DNA of 64,000 nt, taken from Rugamonas brunnea (GTDB taxonomy: Bacteria; Pseudomonadota; Gammaproteobacteria; Burkholderiales; Burkholderiaceae_D). A program made the translations under genes and the position numbers. The notes under the pieces are model-generated. The model ran no database searches. It had not been told where the DNA came from and saw nothing but the letters and a program-made list of their open reading frames with translations. Every line of letters begins with the position of its first letter. The first letter of the stretch is position 1. Positions 1 through 7,377 of this stretch are shown one piece after another. The stretch covers positions 102,089 to 166,088 of the forward strand of contig NZ_JACEZT010000012.1 of the NCBI RefSeq assembly GCF_014042345.1, written 5' to 3'.

Positions 1-620
1 TCGATCTCGGCGCCGTCGTCGCCCGTCACGCCGGCTTGCGCCAGCGCGGCGCGCACGGCCACGGTGTAGGCCGTCAACTGGTCCACGTTGTCCACGCGCA
101 GTGACTGGCCGTGGTCGGCCACCAGGAAGAACCAGTTGCCGCCCCAGGCCACGTCGCCCGTCACGGGGCCGTGACCGGGCACTTCGACCGTCACGGCGTG
201 GCGGCTGCGGTAGGCCGGCACGTTGTCGACGGTGACGCTGCCGTCTTCATGCAACTGCGCCTCCACCACGCCGACGGGCGTGTCGATGCGGTGGCGGCCG
301 GCGCCGATGCGGCCCATGTAGGCCAGCGATGCCACCAGCCCGATGGTGCCGTGGCCGCACATGCCGAGGTAGCCGACATTGTTGAAGAAGATGACGCCCG
401 CCGCACAATCGGGGGCGTGCGGCGCGCACAGCAGCGCGCCCACCAGCACGTCCGAGCCGCGCGGTTCGCAGACGACGGCGGAACGGAAGTTGTCGTGCTC
501 GCGGCGCAGGATGGCGAGCCGCTCGCTGAGCGGGCCGCCGCCCAGTTCGGGGCCGCCGGCCGTCACCAGCCGGGTCGGTTCGCCGCCCGTGTGGGAATCG
601 ATGATGGAGATGGTTTTCAT
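1..620 (-). CDS. lhpA: 4-hydroxyproline 2-epimerase (proline racemase family), C-terminus outside window
   Basis: Proline racemase superfamily enzyme, expected to convert trans-4-hydroxy-L-proline to cis-4-hydroxy-D-proline as the first step of hydroxyproline use in the cytoplasm. About 206 residues are visible, starting [19 protein letters not shown], a typical family N-terminus. The catalytic motif MCGHGTIG places the first active-site Cys at about residue 88, the usual position. The second catalytic Cys lies in the missing C-terminal part, so epimerase cannot be fully separated from proline racemase or a dehydratase of the same fold. It is divergent from a PAS-AraC regulator that probably controls it. 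Family assignment is firm; exact substrate is inferred. Confidence 0.85.
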   Translation of the reverse strand, partial: MKTISIIDSHTGGEPTRLVTAGGPELGGGPLSERLAILRREHDNFRSAVVCEPRGSDVLVGALLCAPHAPDCAAGVIFFNNVGYLGMCGHGTIGLVASLAYMGRIGAGRHRIDTPVGVVEAQLHEDGSVTVDNVPAYRSRHAVTVEVPGHGPVTGDVAWGGNWFFLVADHGQSLRVDNVDQLTAYTVAVRAALAQAGVTGDDGAEI

Positions 621-808
621 GGACAGAATCTTATGCCCGGGGCGCGCGCCTGTCTTGCACAAGCTGCGCATCGGAGATGACGAAATCTGCACAATTATCC
701 GGCCGGCGCCGGGCGTGCGCCTGTGCGACAATCGGGGCTGGGCCGCATGGGGAGCGGCGGGGGAAGCAGTGCAGGAAGCGATATGGGCAGCGGCGCGGGA
801 GGCGGTGG
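621..808. promoter_or_regulatory. Divergent intergenic region between the epimerase and the PAS-AraC gene
   Basis: About 190 bases between two divergent starts, so both promoters must lie here or in the flanking codons. A perfect 10-base palindrome CTTGCACAAG sits at 654-663, and a related TCTGCACAAT occurs near 686. These could be half-sites for the neighbouring AraC protein, but that is only inference. No convincing -35/-10 pair was found. Confidence 0.3.
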
Positions 809-1591
809 ATGAACGGAGTACAGGGAGCGCAGGCGGGAGTAGTCGCGCACGGCGCGGACGATGGCATGCGGGCAGCGCTGGGCGCGCGCATCGCCGACGT
901 GTTCTTCGCCGAACCGCTGTTCGATGCGCTGCCGGACGTGGTGTTCTTCGTCAAGGACGCGGCGGGCCGCTACGTGGTGGTCAACCAGACGCTGGTCCAG
1001 CGCTGCGGCGTGAAGCACAAGGCGGCGCTGATCGGACGCACCCCGGCCGAGGTGTTCGCCCATCCGTTCGGCCAGACCTACCTGGCCCAGGACTTGGCGG
1101 TGCTGGCCGGCGGCGGCCAGATCGAGGACCAGCTGGAGCTGCACCTGTACCCCACGCGCGATCCCGGCTGGTGCCTGACCCGCAAGACGGCGCTGCGTGA
1201 CGCAGACGGCGCCATCGTCGGCCTGACGGGGGTGTCACGCGACTTGGCCATGGCCGACCAGAAGAATCCCGCCTACGGCAAGGTGGCCGAGGCCGTGCGC
1301 CTGATCCACGAGCATTACGACCAGCCGCTGCACCTGCCGGCGCTGGCGCGCACGGCCCACATGTCGGTGGCCCAGATCGAACGTTATTTTTTACGCATCT
1401 TCCACCTGACGCCGCGCCAGATGATCATCAAGACCCGGCTCGACGCCGCCTCGCGCCTGCTGGCCGGTCCGGACAGCGTGGCCGACATCGCCCAGGCCTG
1501 CGGCTACGGCGACCACAGCGCCTTTACGCGCCAGTTCAAGGCCACGGTGGGCGTCACCCCCAGCCAGTACCGGCACATGCTGCGGGCCTGA
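809..1591 (+). CDS. PAS domain AraC-family transcriptional regulator
   Basis: About 260 residues. The N-terminal half carries a PAS-type sensor ([22 protein letters not shown] through LTGVSRDL in the translation), the C-terminal third an AraC double helix-turn-helix with [18 protein letters not shown] and the closing GVTPSQYR. The start at 809 is chosen because a purine-rich stretch (gggaggcgg) precedes it; ATG 866 is the main alternative, while extending to 677 adds Arg-rich low-complexity sequence with no family resemblance. It is divergent from the hydroxyproline epimerase, so local control of that pathway is likely. The PAS ligand is unknown. Confidence 0.85.
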   Translation: MNGVQGAQAGVVAHGADDGMRAALGARIADVFFAEPLFDALPDVVFFVKDAAGRYVVVNQTLVQRCGVKHKAALIGRTPAEVFAHPFGQTYLAQDLAVLAGGGQIEDQLELHLYPTRDPGWCLTRKTALRDADGAIVGLTGVSRDLAMADQKNPAYGKVAEAVRLIHEHYDQPLHLPALARTAHMSVAQIERYFLRIFHLTPRQMIIKTRLDAASRLLAGPDSVADIAQACGYGDHSAFTRQFKATVGVTPSQYRHMLRA

Positions 1592-1600
1592 GCCGGACCC

Positions 1601-1634
1601 ACGCCGCATCAAATCCGGCGTAAAAAATTTTGTT
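1601..1634 (+). terminator. Possible terminator after the AraC gene
   Basis: ACGCCG (1601-1606) pairs with CGGCGT (1616-1621) across a 9-base loop, followed by AAAAAATTTT. The T-run is short and set back from the stem, so this is a weak call. It lies between the convergent AraC gene and lldR. Confidence 0.3.
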
Positions 1635-1680
1635 GTAACGGCGCGTCAGCGGCCGCCGCCCCAGCCGCCTCGCGGGCCGC

Positions 1681-1695
1681 TGGTCCGACCAATTT
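1681..1695. promoter_or_regulatory. Perfect GntR/FadR-type operator 3' of lldR
   Basis: TGGTCCGACCAATTT contains an exact TGGT-N3-ACCA dyad (1681-1691), the pattern expected for FadR-subfamily GntR regulators such as LldR. It lies 7 bases beyond the lldR stop codon, not at a promoter. A second version with the same AATTT flank stands at 2446-2460 in front of the lactate operon. Confidence 0.6.
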
Positions 1696-1701
1696 CGCCC
1701 C

Positions 1702-2415
1702 TCAGATCGCCCCCTGCGCCACGTGCACGCGCACAAAGTCGATATGGGTCTGCATGGCCGTGCGGGCTTCCTCCGGCTGGCTGGCGCAGATGGCCAGGCA
1801 CACGCTGCGGTGCTGTTGCAGCAGCTGGTCCGAGGTGGCCGGGCTGATCTCGCGCAGGCCCGTGCCGTTGAGCGTGATGTGCTCGCGCAGCATGCTGATG
1901 ATGCTGGTGTGCAAATGCAGGAACATGGAGTTGTGCGAGGCCAGCGCGATCTGCTCGTGCAGTTGCGCGTCCACGGCCGCCTCGGCCACCTTGTCGTCCA
2001 CGGCGCGGGCCTGCTCCAGCTGCGCCATCAGCTCGGCGATGCGGGCCCGCTCCTCCGGGTCGGCCCGCAGGGCGGCGAAATAGGCGGTGGCGCCCTCCAG
2101 CACCCGGCGAAATTCCAGGATGTCGTCGCGCACGGCCGGATGGTCGGCCACCAGCTGACCCCACGGCGAGGACGACATGCCCGTGCGCAGCTGGTCCGTC
2201 ACATAGACCCCGGCCCCGGGCCGGCTGCGCACCAGCCCCCGCGCGCTCAGGCGCTGGATGGCTTCCCGTATCGTGTTGCGCGACACGTCGTAGCGCTCTG
2301 CCAGCACGCGCTCGGCCGGCAGGCGCGCGTTGGCCGGCAGGCTGCCGTCGAGCAGCGCCTGTTCCAGCTTGCGCAGCACCGTTTCCACCCGTCCGCCGGT
2401 TTGCTTTTCCCGCAT
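1702..2415 (-). CDS. lldR: GntR/FadR-family lactate-responsive regulator LldR
   Basis: 237 residues. The N-terminal winged helix contains RLPAERVLAERYDVSRNTIREAIQRL and the C-terminal all-helical FCD domain carries the usual metal/ligand His and Asp residues (EFRRVLEG, DAQLHEQIALASHN, HIDFV). The start at 2415 follows a strong GAGGAGG ribosome site; longer upstream reading frame is not expected to be translated. In enterobacteria LldR represses or activates the L-lactate genes according to lactate. Here it is divergent from lldE-lldG-lldF-lldP, which supports the same role. Two candidate operators flank the gene. Confidence 0.9.
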   Translation of the reverse strand: MREKQTGGRVETVLRKLEQALLDGSLPANARLPAERVLAERYDVSRNTIREAIQRLSARGLVRSRPGAGVYVTDQLRTGMSSSPWGQLVADHPAVRDDILEFRRVLEGATAYFAALRADPEERARIAELMAQLEQARAVDDKVAEAAVDAQLHEQIALASHNSMFLHLHTSIISMLREHITLNGTGLREISPATSDQLLQQHRSVCLAICASQPEEARTAMQTHIDFVRVHVAQGAI

Positions 2416-2445
2416 GTTTGCCTCCTCTGCACGTAAAACAGGCAC

Positions 2446-2499
2446 TGGCCCAACCAATTTGTGCGACCCCGCCGTCGCTGGGATTATGGGCGCTATAAA
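2446..2499 (+). promoter_or_regulatory. Lactate operon control region with LldR-type operator and -10 element
   Basis: TGGCCCAACCA (2446-2456) matches TGGT-N3-ACCA with one change and is followed by AATTT. A TATAAA -10-like element lies at 2494-2499; no good -35 is seen, which would suit an activated promoter. The lldE ribosome site (cgaggaga) is at 2525-2532. The site could also serve the divergent lldR promoter. Confidence 0.5.
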
Positions 2500-2536
2500 A
2501 CCAAACCGCAAACCGCGCCGCCAACGAGGAGACATC

Positions 2537-3346
2537 ATGAAGGACCGCGACTACCCCGCCAAACCGGAGCAGGTGTACCTGTTCGGCACCTGCGTGATCG
2601 ACCTGTTCATGCCCGAAGCCGGGCTCGATGCGGTGCGCCTCCTTGAACGCGAAGGTTTGACCGTCCACTTCCCCCGTGGCCAGAGCTGCTGCGGCCAGCC
2701 CGCCTACAGCAGCGGCAACCCGGAACAGGCGCGCGCCGTGGCGCTGGCCCAGCTCGACCTGTTCGCCCAGCCCTGGCCCGTGATCGTGCCGTCCGGTTCC
2801 TGCGCCGGCATGATGCGCCACCACTGGCCGGCCCTGTTCGAGGACGACCCGGTGGCCCACGCCAAGGCGCTGGACCTGTCCAACCGCGTCTACGAACTGA
2901 CCGAATTCCTGCTGCTGGTGCTGAAGCTGTCCATTCCGGACCAGGCCCCGGCAGGCCAGGCGCCGGAGCGCGTGGTGCTCCATACCTCCTGCGGCGCGCG
3001 CCGCGAGATGGGCACCCGCGCCCACGGCGTGGCCATGGTGGACGCGCTGCCCGGCGTGACCCGCGCCGAACATGAACACGAGTCGGAGTGCTGCGGTTTC
3101 GGCGGCACCTTCTCGCTCAAGCATCCCGACATTTCCGGCGCCATGGTGCGCGACAAGGTGGCAGCCGCCTGCGCCACCGGCTGCGACCGGCTGGTGTCGG
3201 CCGACTGCGGCTGCCTGCTCAACATCGGCCACGCCGCCCGCCATATGGACGCGCCGCTGCCGGTCGAACACCTGGCCAGCTTCCTGTGGCGCCGCACCGG
3301 CGGCGACCAGGCGGCGACGTCGGAACCGACGCAGAAACAATCCTGA
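2537..3346 (+). CDS. lldE: L-lactate oxidation complex cysteine-rich subunit LldE/LutA
   Basis: 269 residues with two CCG domains: SCCGQPAYSSGN near residue 50 and ECCGFGGTFSLKHP near 185, followed by SADCGCLLNI. These cysteine-rich modules bind Fe-S clusters or pass electrons in LutABC/LldEFG L-lactate dehydrogenases, which oxidise L-lactate to pyruvate. It is the first gene of a four-gene operon. The C-terminal 15 residues (DQAATSEPTQ) are low-complexity. A clear GAGGAGA ribosome site precedes ATG 2537. Confidence 0.93.
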   Translation: MKDRDYPAKPEQVYLFGTCVIDLFMPEAGLDAVRLLEREGLTVHFPRGQSCCGQPAYSSGNPEQARAVALAQLDLFAQPWPVIVPSGSCAGMMRHHWPALFEDDPVAHAKALDLSNRVYELTEFLLLVLKLSIPDQAPAGQAPERVVLHTSCGARREMGTRAHGVAMVDALPGVTRAEHEHESECCGFGGTFSLKHPDISGAMVRDKVAAACATGCDRLVSADCGCLLNIGHAARHMDAPLPVEHLASFLWRRTGGDQAATSEPTQKQS

Positions 3347-3356
3347 GGAGTCCCCC

Positions 3357-4055
3357 ATGAGCACCATGAACGCCCGCGAACTGATGCTGGGCCGCCTGCG
3401 GGCGGCCGCTCCCGCCACCGCGCAGCTGCACGCCGACGAACTCGATCAACGCATCCGCGCCCATTATGAACAGCGCCGCGCCGGACAAACCCAGGCCGAA
3501 CGCGTGGCCGCCATGCAGGCCGCGATGACGGCGTCCCACGCCGACGTGTGGTGCGCCACCAGCGCCGAATGGCCGGCCCAACTGGCCAGCCGCCTGGCCA
3601 CCCAGGGCGTGCGGCGGTTGCTGCTGGACCCGGCCGCCGCCGAAGGCGCGGCCTTGAAGCGATCCTTGCCGGCCGCCGTGGAGGCGCTGCCGTTCGCGCG
3701 CCCGCTGGAAGCGTGGAAGGCCGAGTTGTTCGACAGCGTGGACGCCGGTTTCACCGTGGCCCGCTCCGGCATCGCCGCCACCGGCACGCTGGTGCTGGCG
3801 CCGGACGCCGGCACGCCGCGCACCGTGTCGCTGGTGCCGCCGCTGCACGTGGCGCTGGTGTATGCGGACACGCTGCACGTGGACCTGCAGGCGGCAGCCC
3901 AGGCCGAGCGCTGGGGCGACGGCATGCCCACCAACGTGGTGCTGGCCTCCGGCCCGTCCAAGACTTCCGACATCCAGCAGACGCTGGCCTACGGCGCCCA
4001 CGGTCCGCGCTGGATGTGGGTCATCATCGTCACCGACCGCCCCGCGCAGGAGTAA
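3357..4055 (+). CDS. lldG: L-lactate utilisation protein LldG/LutC (LUD domain)
   Basis: 232 residues, LUD domain of the LutC type, with the conserved segment SGIAATGTLVLAPDAG and the C-terminal ASGPSKTSDIQQTLAYGAHGP that is diagnostic for the family. LutC is required for L-lactate oxidation together with LutA and LutB. A gagg ribosome site lies 10 bases after the lldE stop, and lldF follows 6 bases on. The order here is A-C-B rather than the more common A-B-C. Confidence 0.92.
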   Translation: MSTMNARELMLGRLRAAAPATAQLHADELDQRIRAHYEQRRAGQTQAERVAAMQAAMTASHADVWCATSAEWPAQLASRLATQGVRRLLLDPAAAEGAALKRSLPAAVEALPFARPLEAWKAELFDSVDAGFTVARSGIAATGTLVLAPDAGTPRTVSLVPPLHVALVYADTLHVDLQAAAQAERWGDGMPTNVVLASGPSKTSDIQQTLAYGAHGPRWMWVIIVTDRPAQE

Positions 4056-4061
4056 AAAGCC

Positions 4062-5510
4062 ATGAGCACCACCGCCCCACTGCAATTCATGCCGTCGGCC
4101 GACTTCCGCGCCCGCGCGCGCGCCGCGCTGGACGACCCCAAGCTGCGCAAGAGCTTCCGCGGCGCCATGGACTTCCTGCAGACCAAGCGCAGCGTCCAGT
4201 TCCCCGACGGCGACGAGCTGGAGCACCTGCGCGACCTGGGCGAGGCGATCCGCCAGCACGCGCTGGCCAGGCTGCCTGACCTGCTGGTGCAGCTGGAGGA
4301 TAAATTGACGGCGGCCGGCGTGCAGGTGCACTGGGCCGCCACGGCCGACGAGGCCAACGCCATCATCCACCGCATCGCCCAGTCGCACCAGGCAAAGCGC
4401 GTCATCAAGGGCAAGTCGATGGCGAGCGAGGAGATCGAGCTCAATCACTACCTCGAAGAGCGGGGCGTGAACTGCCTGGAGTCGGACATGGGCGAATACA
4501 TCGTCCAGCTGGCCGGCGAGAAGCCGTCCCACATCGTCATGCCGGCCGTGCACAAGACCAAGGCCGATATCGCCACCCTGTTCGAGCAGCACATCCCCGG
4601 CACGCCGTACACCGAGGACGTGGACCAGTTGATCCAGACCGGCCGGCGCGCCATGCGCCAGGCCTTCGTGGAGGCCGACATCGGCCTGTCCGGCGTGAAC
4701 TTCGCGGCGGCCGACACGGGCACCCTGTGGCTGGTGGAGAACGAGGGCAACGGCCGCCTGAGCACCACGGTGCCGGACGTGCACATCGCCATCATGGGCA
4801 TGGAAAAAGTGGTGGCCAAGCTGGAGCACATCGTGCCGCTGGCCAGCCTGCTCACGCGCTCGGCCACGGGCCAGGCCATCACCACCTACTTCAACTTGAT
4901 TTCCGGCCCGCGCCGGCCCGGCGAAATGGACGGCCCGCGCGCCGTGCACCTGGTCCTGCTCGACAACGGCCGCACCCAGGCTTACGCGGACGAACAACTG
5001 CGCGCCACCCTGCAATGCATCCGCTGCGGCGCCTGCATGAACCACTGCCCCGTGTATGCGCGCGTGGGCGGCCACGCCTACGGCACCACCTATCCGGGCC
5101 CGATCGGCAAGATCATCTCGCCCCACCTGCTGGGCCTGGAGGCGACGGCCGACCTGGCCACGGCGTCCAGCCTGTGCGGCGCCTGCGGCGAAGTGTGCCC
5201 GGTGCGCATCCCCATTCCGCAGCTGCTGATCCGGCTGCGCACGGAAGCGAACCGCGATCCGGCACAGCAGGTGGACAACCCGCTGCGCGGCCAGGGCGCC
5301 CAGTACAGCCGCACCGACAAGATGGTGTGGCGCTTCTGGAGCGGCGCTTACGCCAGCCCCACGGCCTACCGCGCCTTCCGCTGGGCCGCCACGCGCTTGC
5401 GGGCGTTCACGCCGGCGCAGCAGATGGGCTGGACCCAGCACCGCGCCCCGCTCAAGCCGGCCCCGCGCAGCCTGGCCGATTTGTTGAAGGCGAAGGGCCA
5501 GCCGGAGTAG
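4062..5510 (+). CDS. lldF: L-lactate oxidation iron-sulfur subunit LldF/LutB
   Basis: 482 residues: an N-terminal LUD domain, then a ferredoxin-like region with two Cys clusters, CIRCGACMNHCPVYARVGG and CGACGEVCPVRIP, able to hold two 4Fe-4S clusters, and a LutB-type C-terminal tail. It completes the three-protein L-lactate dehydrogenase system encoded here. It begins 6 bases after lldG, so the genes are almost certainly co-transcribed and translationally linked. Confidence 0.93.
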   Translation: MSTTAPLQFMPSADFRARARAALDDPKLRKSFRGAMDFLQTKRSVQFPDGDELEHLRDLGEAIRQHALARLPDLLVQLEDKLTAAGVQVHWAATADEANAIIHRIAQSHQAKRVIKGKSMASEEIELNHYLEERGVNCLESDMGEYIVQLAGEKPSHIVMPAVHKTKADIATLFEQHIPGTPYTEDVDQLIQTGRRAMRQAFVEADIGLSGVNFAAADTGTLWLVENEGNGRLSTTVPDVHIAIMGMEKVVAKLEHIVPLASLLTRSATGQAITTYFNLISGPRRPGEMDGPRAVHLVLLDNGRTQAYADEQLRATLQCIRCGACMNHCPVYARVGGHAYGTTYPGPIGKIISPHLLGLEATADLATASSLCGACGEVCPVRIPIPQLLIRLRTEANRDPAQQVDNPLRGQGAQYSRTDKMVWRFWSGAYASPTAYRAFRWAATRLRAFTPAQQMGWTQHRAPLKPAPRSLADLLKAKGQPE

Positions 5511-5539
5511 GGCAGAACAGAGCAGGGCAGGGCAGCAAG

Positions 5540-5571
5540 GGCCGGCATGCAAAGGCATGAAACGGCCGGCC
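5540..5571. repeat. Imperfect hairpin between lldF and lldP
   Basis: GGCCGGC (5540-5546) pairs with GCCGGCC (5565-5571), with an inner ATGC/GCAT pair. There is no T-run. It may stabilise or attenuate the transcript between lldF and the transporter gene; the role is speculative. Confidence 0.3.
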
Positions 5572-5626
5572 ACCAGCGCAGCACCCATAAAAAGATTTTA
5601 ACGAGTACCACCTTGGAGGAGTCACC

Positions 5627-7327
5627 ATGCAAGCCTGGAATCAGATCTACACGCCGCTAGGCAGCTTGGGCCTGTCGGCCCTGGTCGCCGCGGTCCCCAT
5701 CATTTTCTTCTTTGTCGCGCTGGCTGTTCTGCGCATCAAGGGCCATATCGCGGCCGCCGTCACGCTGTTGCTGGCGCTGGCCGTCGCCATTTTCGCCTAC
5801 GGTATGCCGGTGCAGCAGGCACTGGCCGCCGCCGGCTTCGGCTTCGCCTACGGCCTGTGGCCGGTGGCGTGGATCATCATCACGGCCGTGTTCCTTTACA
5901 AGATCGTCGACAAGACGGGCCAGCTCGACATCATCCGCGCCTCGGTGCTGTCCATCACGGACGACCAGCGCCTGCAGATGCTGCTGATCGGCTTCGCCTT
6001 CGGCGCCTTCCTGGAAGGGGCGGCCGGCTTCGGCGCGCCGGTGGCCATCACGGCCGCGCTGCTGGTGGGCCTGGGCTTCAACCCGCTGTACGCGGCCGGC
6101 ATGTGCCTGATCGCCAACACGGCGCCGGTGGCCTTCGGCGCCATGGGTATCCCCATCATCGTGGCCGGCCAGGTGACGGGCATCGACCCGATGCTGATCG
6201 GCGCCATGGCCGGCCGCCAGCTGCCGCTGCTGTCGCTGCTGGTGCCATTCTGGCTGGTGTTCATGATGGACGGCGTGCGCGGCATCCGCGAAGTGTGGCC
6301 GGCCGCGCTGGTCACGGGCGGCAGCTTCGCCTTCACCCAGTACTTCACCTCCAACTTCATCGGCCCTGAACTGCCCGATATCACCTCGGCCCTGGTGTGC
6401 CTGATTTCGCTGACCGTGTTCCTGAAAGTATGGCAGCCAGCCAGCGCCAAGGCCACCGTGCGCGTGGGCGGCGGCGCCGCCGCGATGACCGGCTTTGGTG
6501 GCGTGGCCACGGGCGGCGTCAAACAGACCAGCCGTACCGCCTCGCCATACACCATGGGCCAGACCGTGCGTGCCTGGGCCCCGTTCCTGATCCTGACGGC
6601 CATCGTGACCGTGTGGAGCCTGCCGCAGTTCAAGGCCATGTTCGGCCCCAAGGGCGCGCTGGCGTCCACCATCATCAAGGTCCACGTGCCATTCCTGGAC
6701 CAGCTGGTGATCAAGACCACGCCTATCGTGACGGCGCCCAAGGCGTATGAAGCGCTGTTCAAGCTGGACCTGTTGTCGGCCGTGGGCACGGCCATCCTGC
6801 TGACGGCCATCATCTCGGCCGTGCTGCTGCGCATGAAGCCGCGCGACGCCGTCGCCGCCTTCGGCCAGACGGTGCTGGAACTGCGCCGCCCCATCCTGTC
6901 GATCGGCCTGGTGCTGGCGTTCGCCTTCGTGGCCAACTACTCGGGCATGTCGTCCACGCTGGCCCTGGTGCTGGCCGGCACGGGCGCCGCGTTCCCGTTC
7001 TTCTCGCCGTTCCTGGGCTGGCTGGGTGTGTTCCTGACCGGTTCGGACACGTCGTCCAACGCCCTGTTCTGCTCCCTGCAGAACACGACGGCGCACCAGA
7101 TCGGCGTGTCGGATACGCTGCTGGTGTCGGCCAATACGACCGGTGGTGTGACGGGCAAGATGATTTCGCCGCAGTCGATCGCGGTGGCGTGCGCGGCGAC
7201 GGGCCTGGTGGGCAAGGAGTCGGAACTGTTCCGCTTCACGCTCAAGCATAGCCTGTTGTTCGCGACGGTGGTGGGGGTGATCACCACGCTGCAAGCCTAT
7301 GTGCTGGCAGGGATGATCCCCCACTAG
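5627..7327 (+). CDS. lldP: L-lactate permease
   Basis: 566 residues of the LctP/LldP family (TC 2.A.14), an inner-membrane lactate:proton symporter with about 12-14 hydrophobic segments. Family signatures include [20 protein letters not shown] near residue 120 and [17 protein letters not shown] near 470. A strong ggaggag ribosome site precedes ATG 5627. It is the last gene of the lldE-G-F-P operon, so uptake and oxidation of lactate are encoded together. A terminator-like hairpin follows at 7343. Confidence 0.95.
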   Translation: MQAWNQIYTPLGSLGLSALVAAVPIIFFFVALAVLRIKGHIAAAVTLLLALAVAIFAYGMPVQQALAAAGFGFAYGLWPVAWIIITAVFLYKIVDKTGQLDIIRASVLSITDDQRLQMLLIGFAFGAFLEGAAGFGAPVAITAALLVGLGFNPLYAAGMCLIANTAPVAFGAMGIPIIVAGQVTGIDPMLIGAMAGRQLPLLSLLVPFWLVFMMDGVRGIREVWPAALVTGGSFAFTQYFTSNFIGPELPDITSALVCLISLTVFLKVWQPASAKATVRVGGGAAAMTGFGGVATGGVKQTSRTASPYTMGQTVRAWAPFLILTAIVTVWSLPQFKAMFGPKGALASTIIKVHVPFLDQLVIKTTPIVTAPKAYEALFKLDLLSAVGTAILLTAIISAVLLRMKPRDAVAAFGQTVLELRRPILSIGLVLAFAFVANYSGMSSTLALVLAGTGAAFPFFSPFLGWLGVFLTGSDTSSNALFCSLQNTTAHQIGVSDTLLVSANTTGGVTGKMISPQSIAVACAATGLVGKESELFRFTLKHSLLFATVVGVITTLQAYVLAGMIPH

Positions 7328-7342
7328 GAAGCAACTTCCTCG

Positions 7343-7371
7343 GCGGGCCGGGATCGCCGGCCCGCTATATT
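7343..7371. terminator. Hairpin terminator between convergent lldP and sulfatase gene
   Basis: GCGGGCCGG (7343-7351) and CCGGCCCGC (7357-7365) form a perfect 9-base-pair stem with a GATCG loop, followed by TATATTA. It lies between convergent genes and could serve both. The tail is not a pure T-run. Confidence 0.55.
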
Positions 7372-7377
7372 ACCGGT

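Noticed and set aside
3219..5588. Minus-strand open frame of almost 800 codons across lldG and lldF
   Set aside because: Antisense shadow of two well-defined lactate genes; composition is typical of a GC-rich shadow frame.
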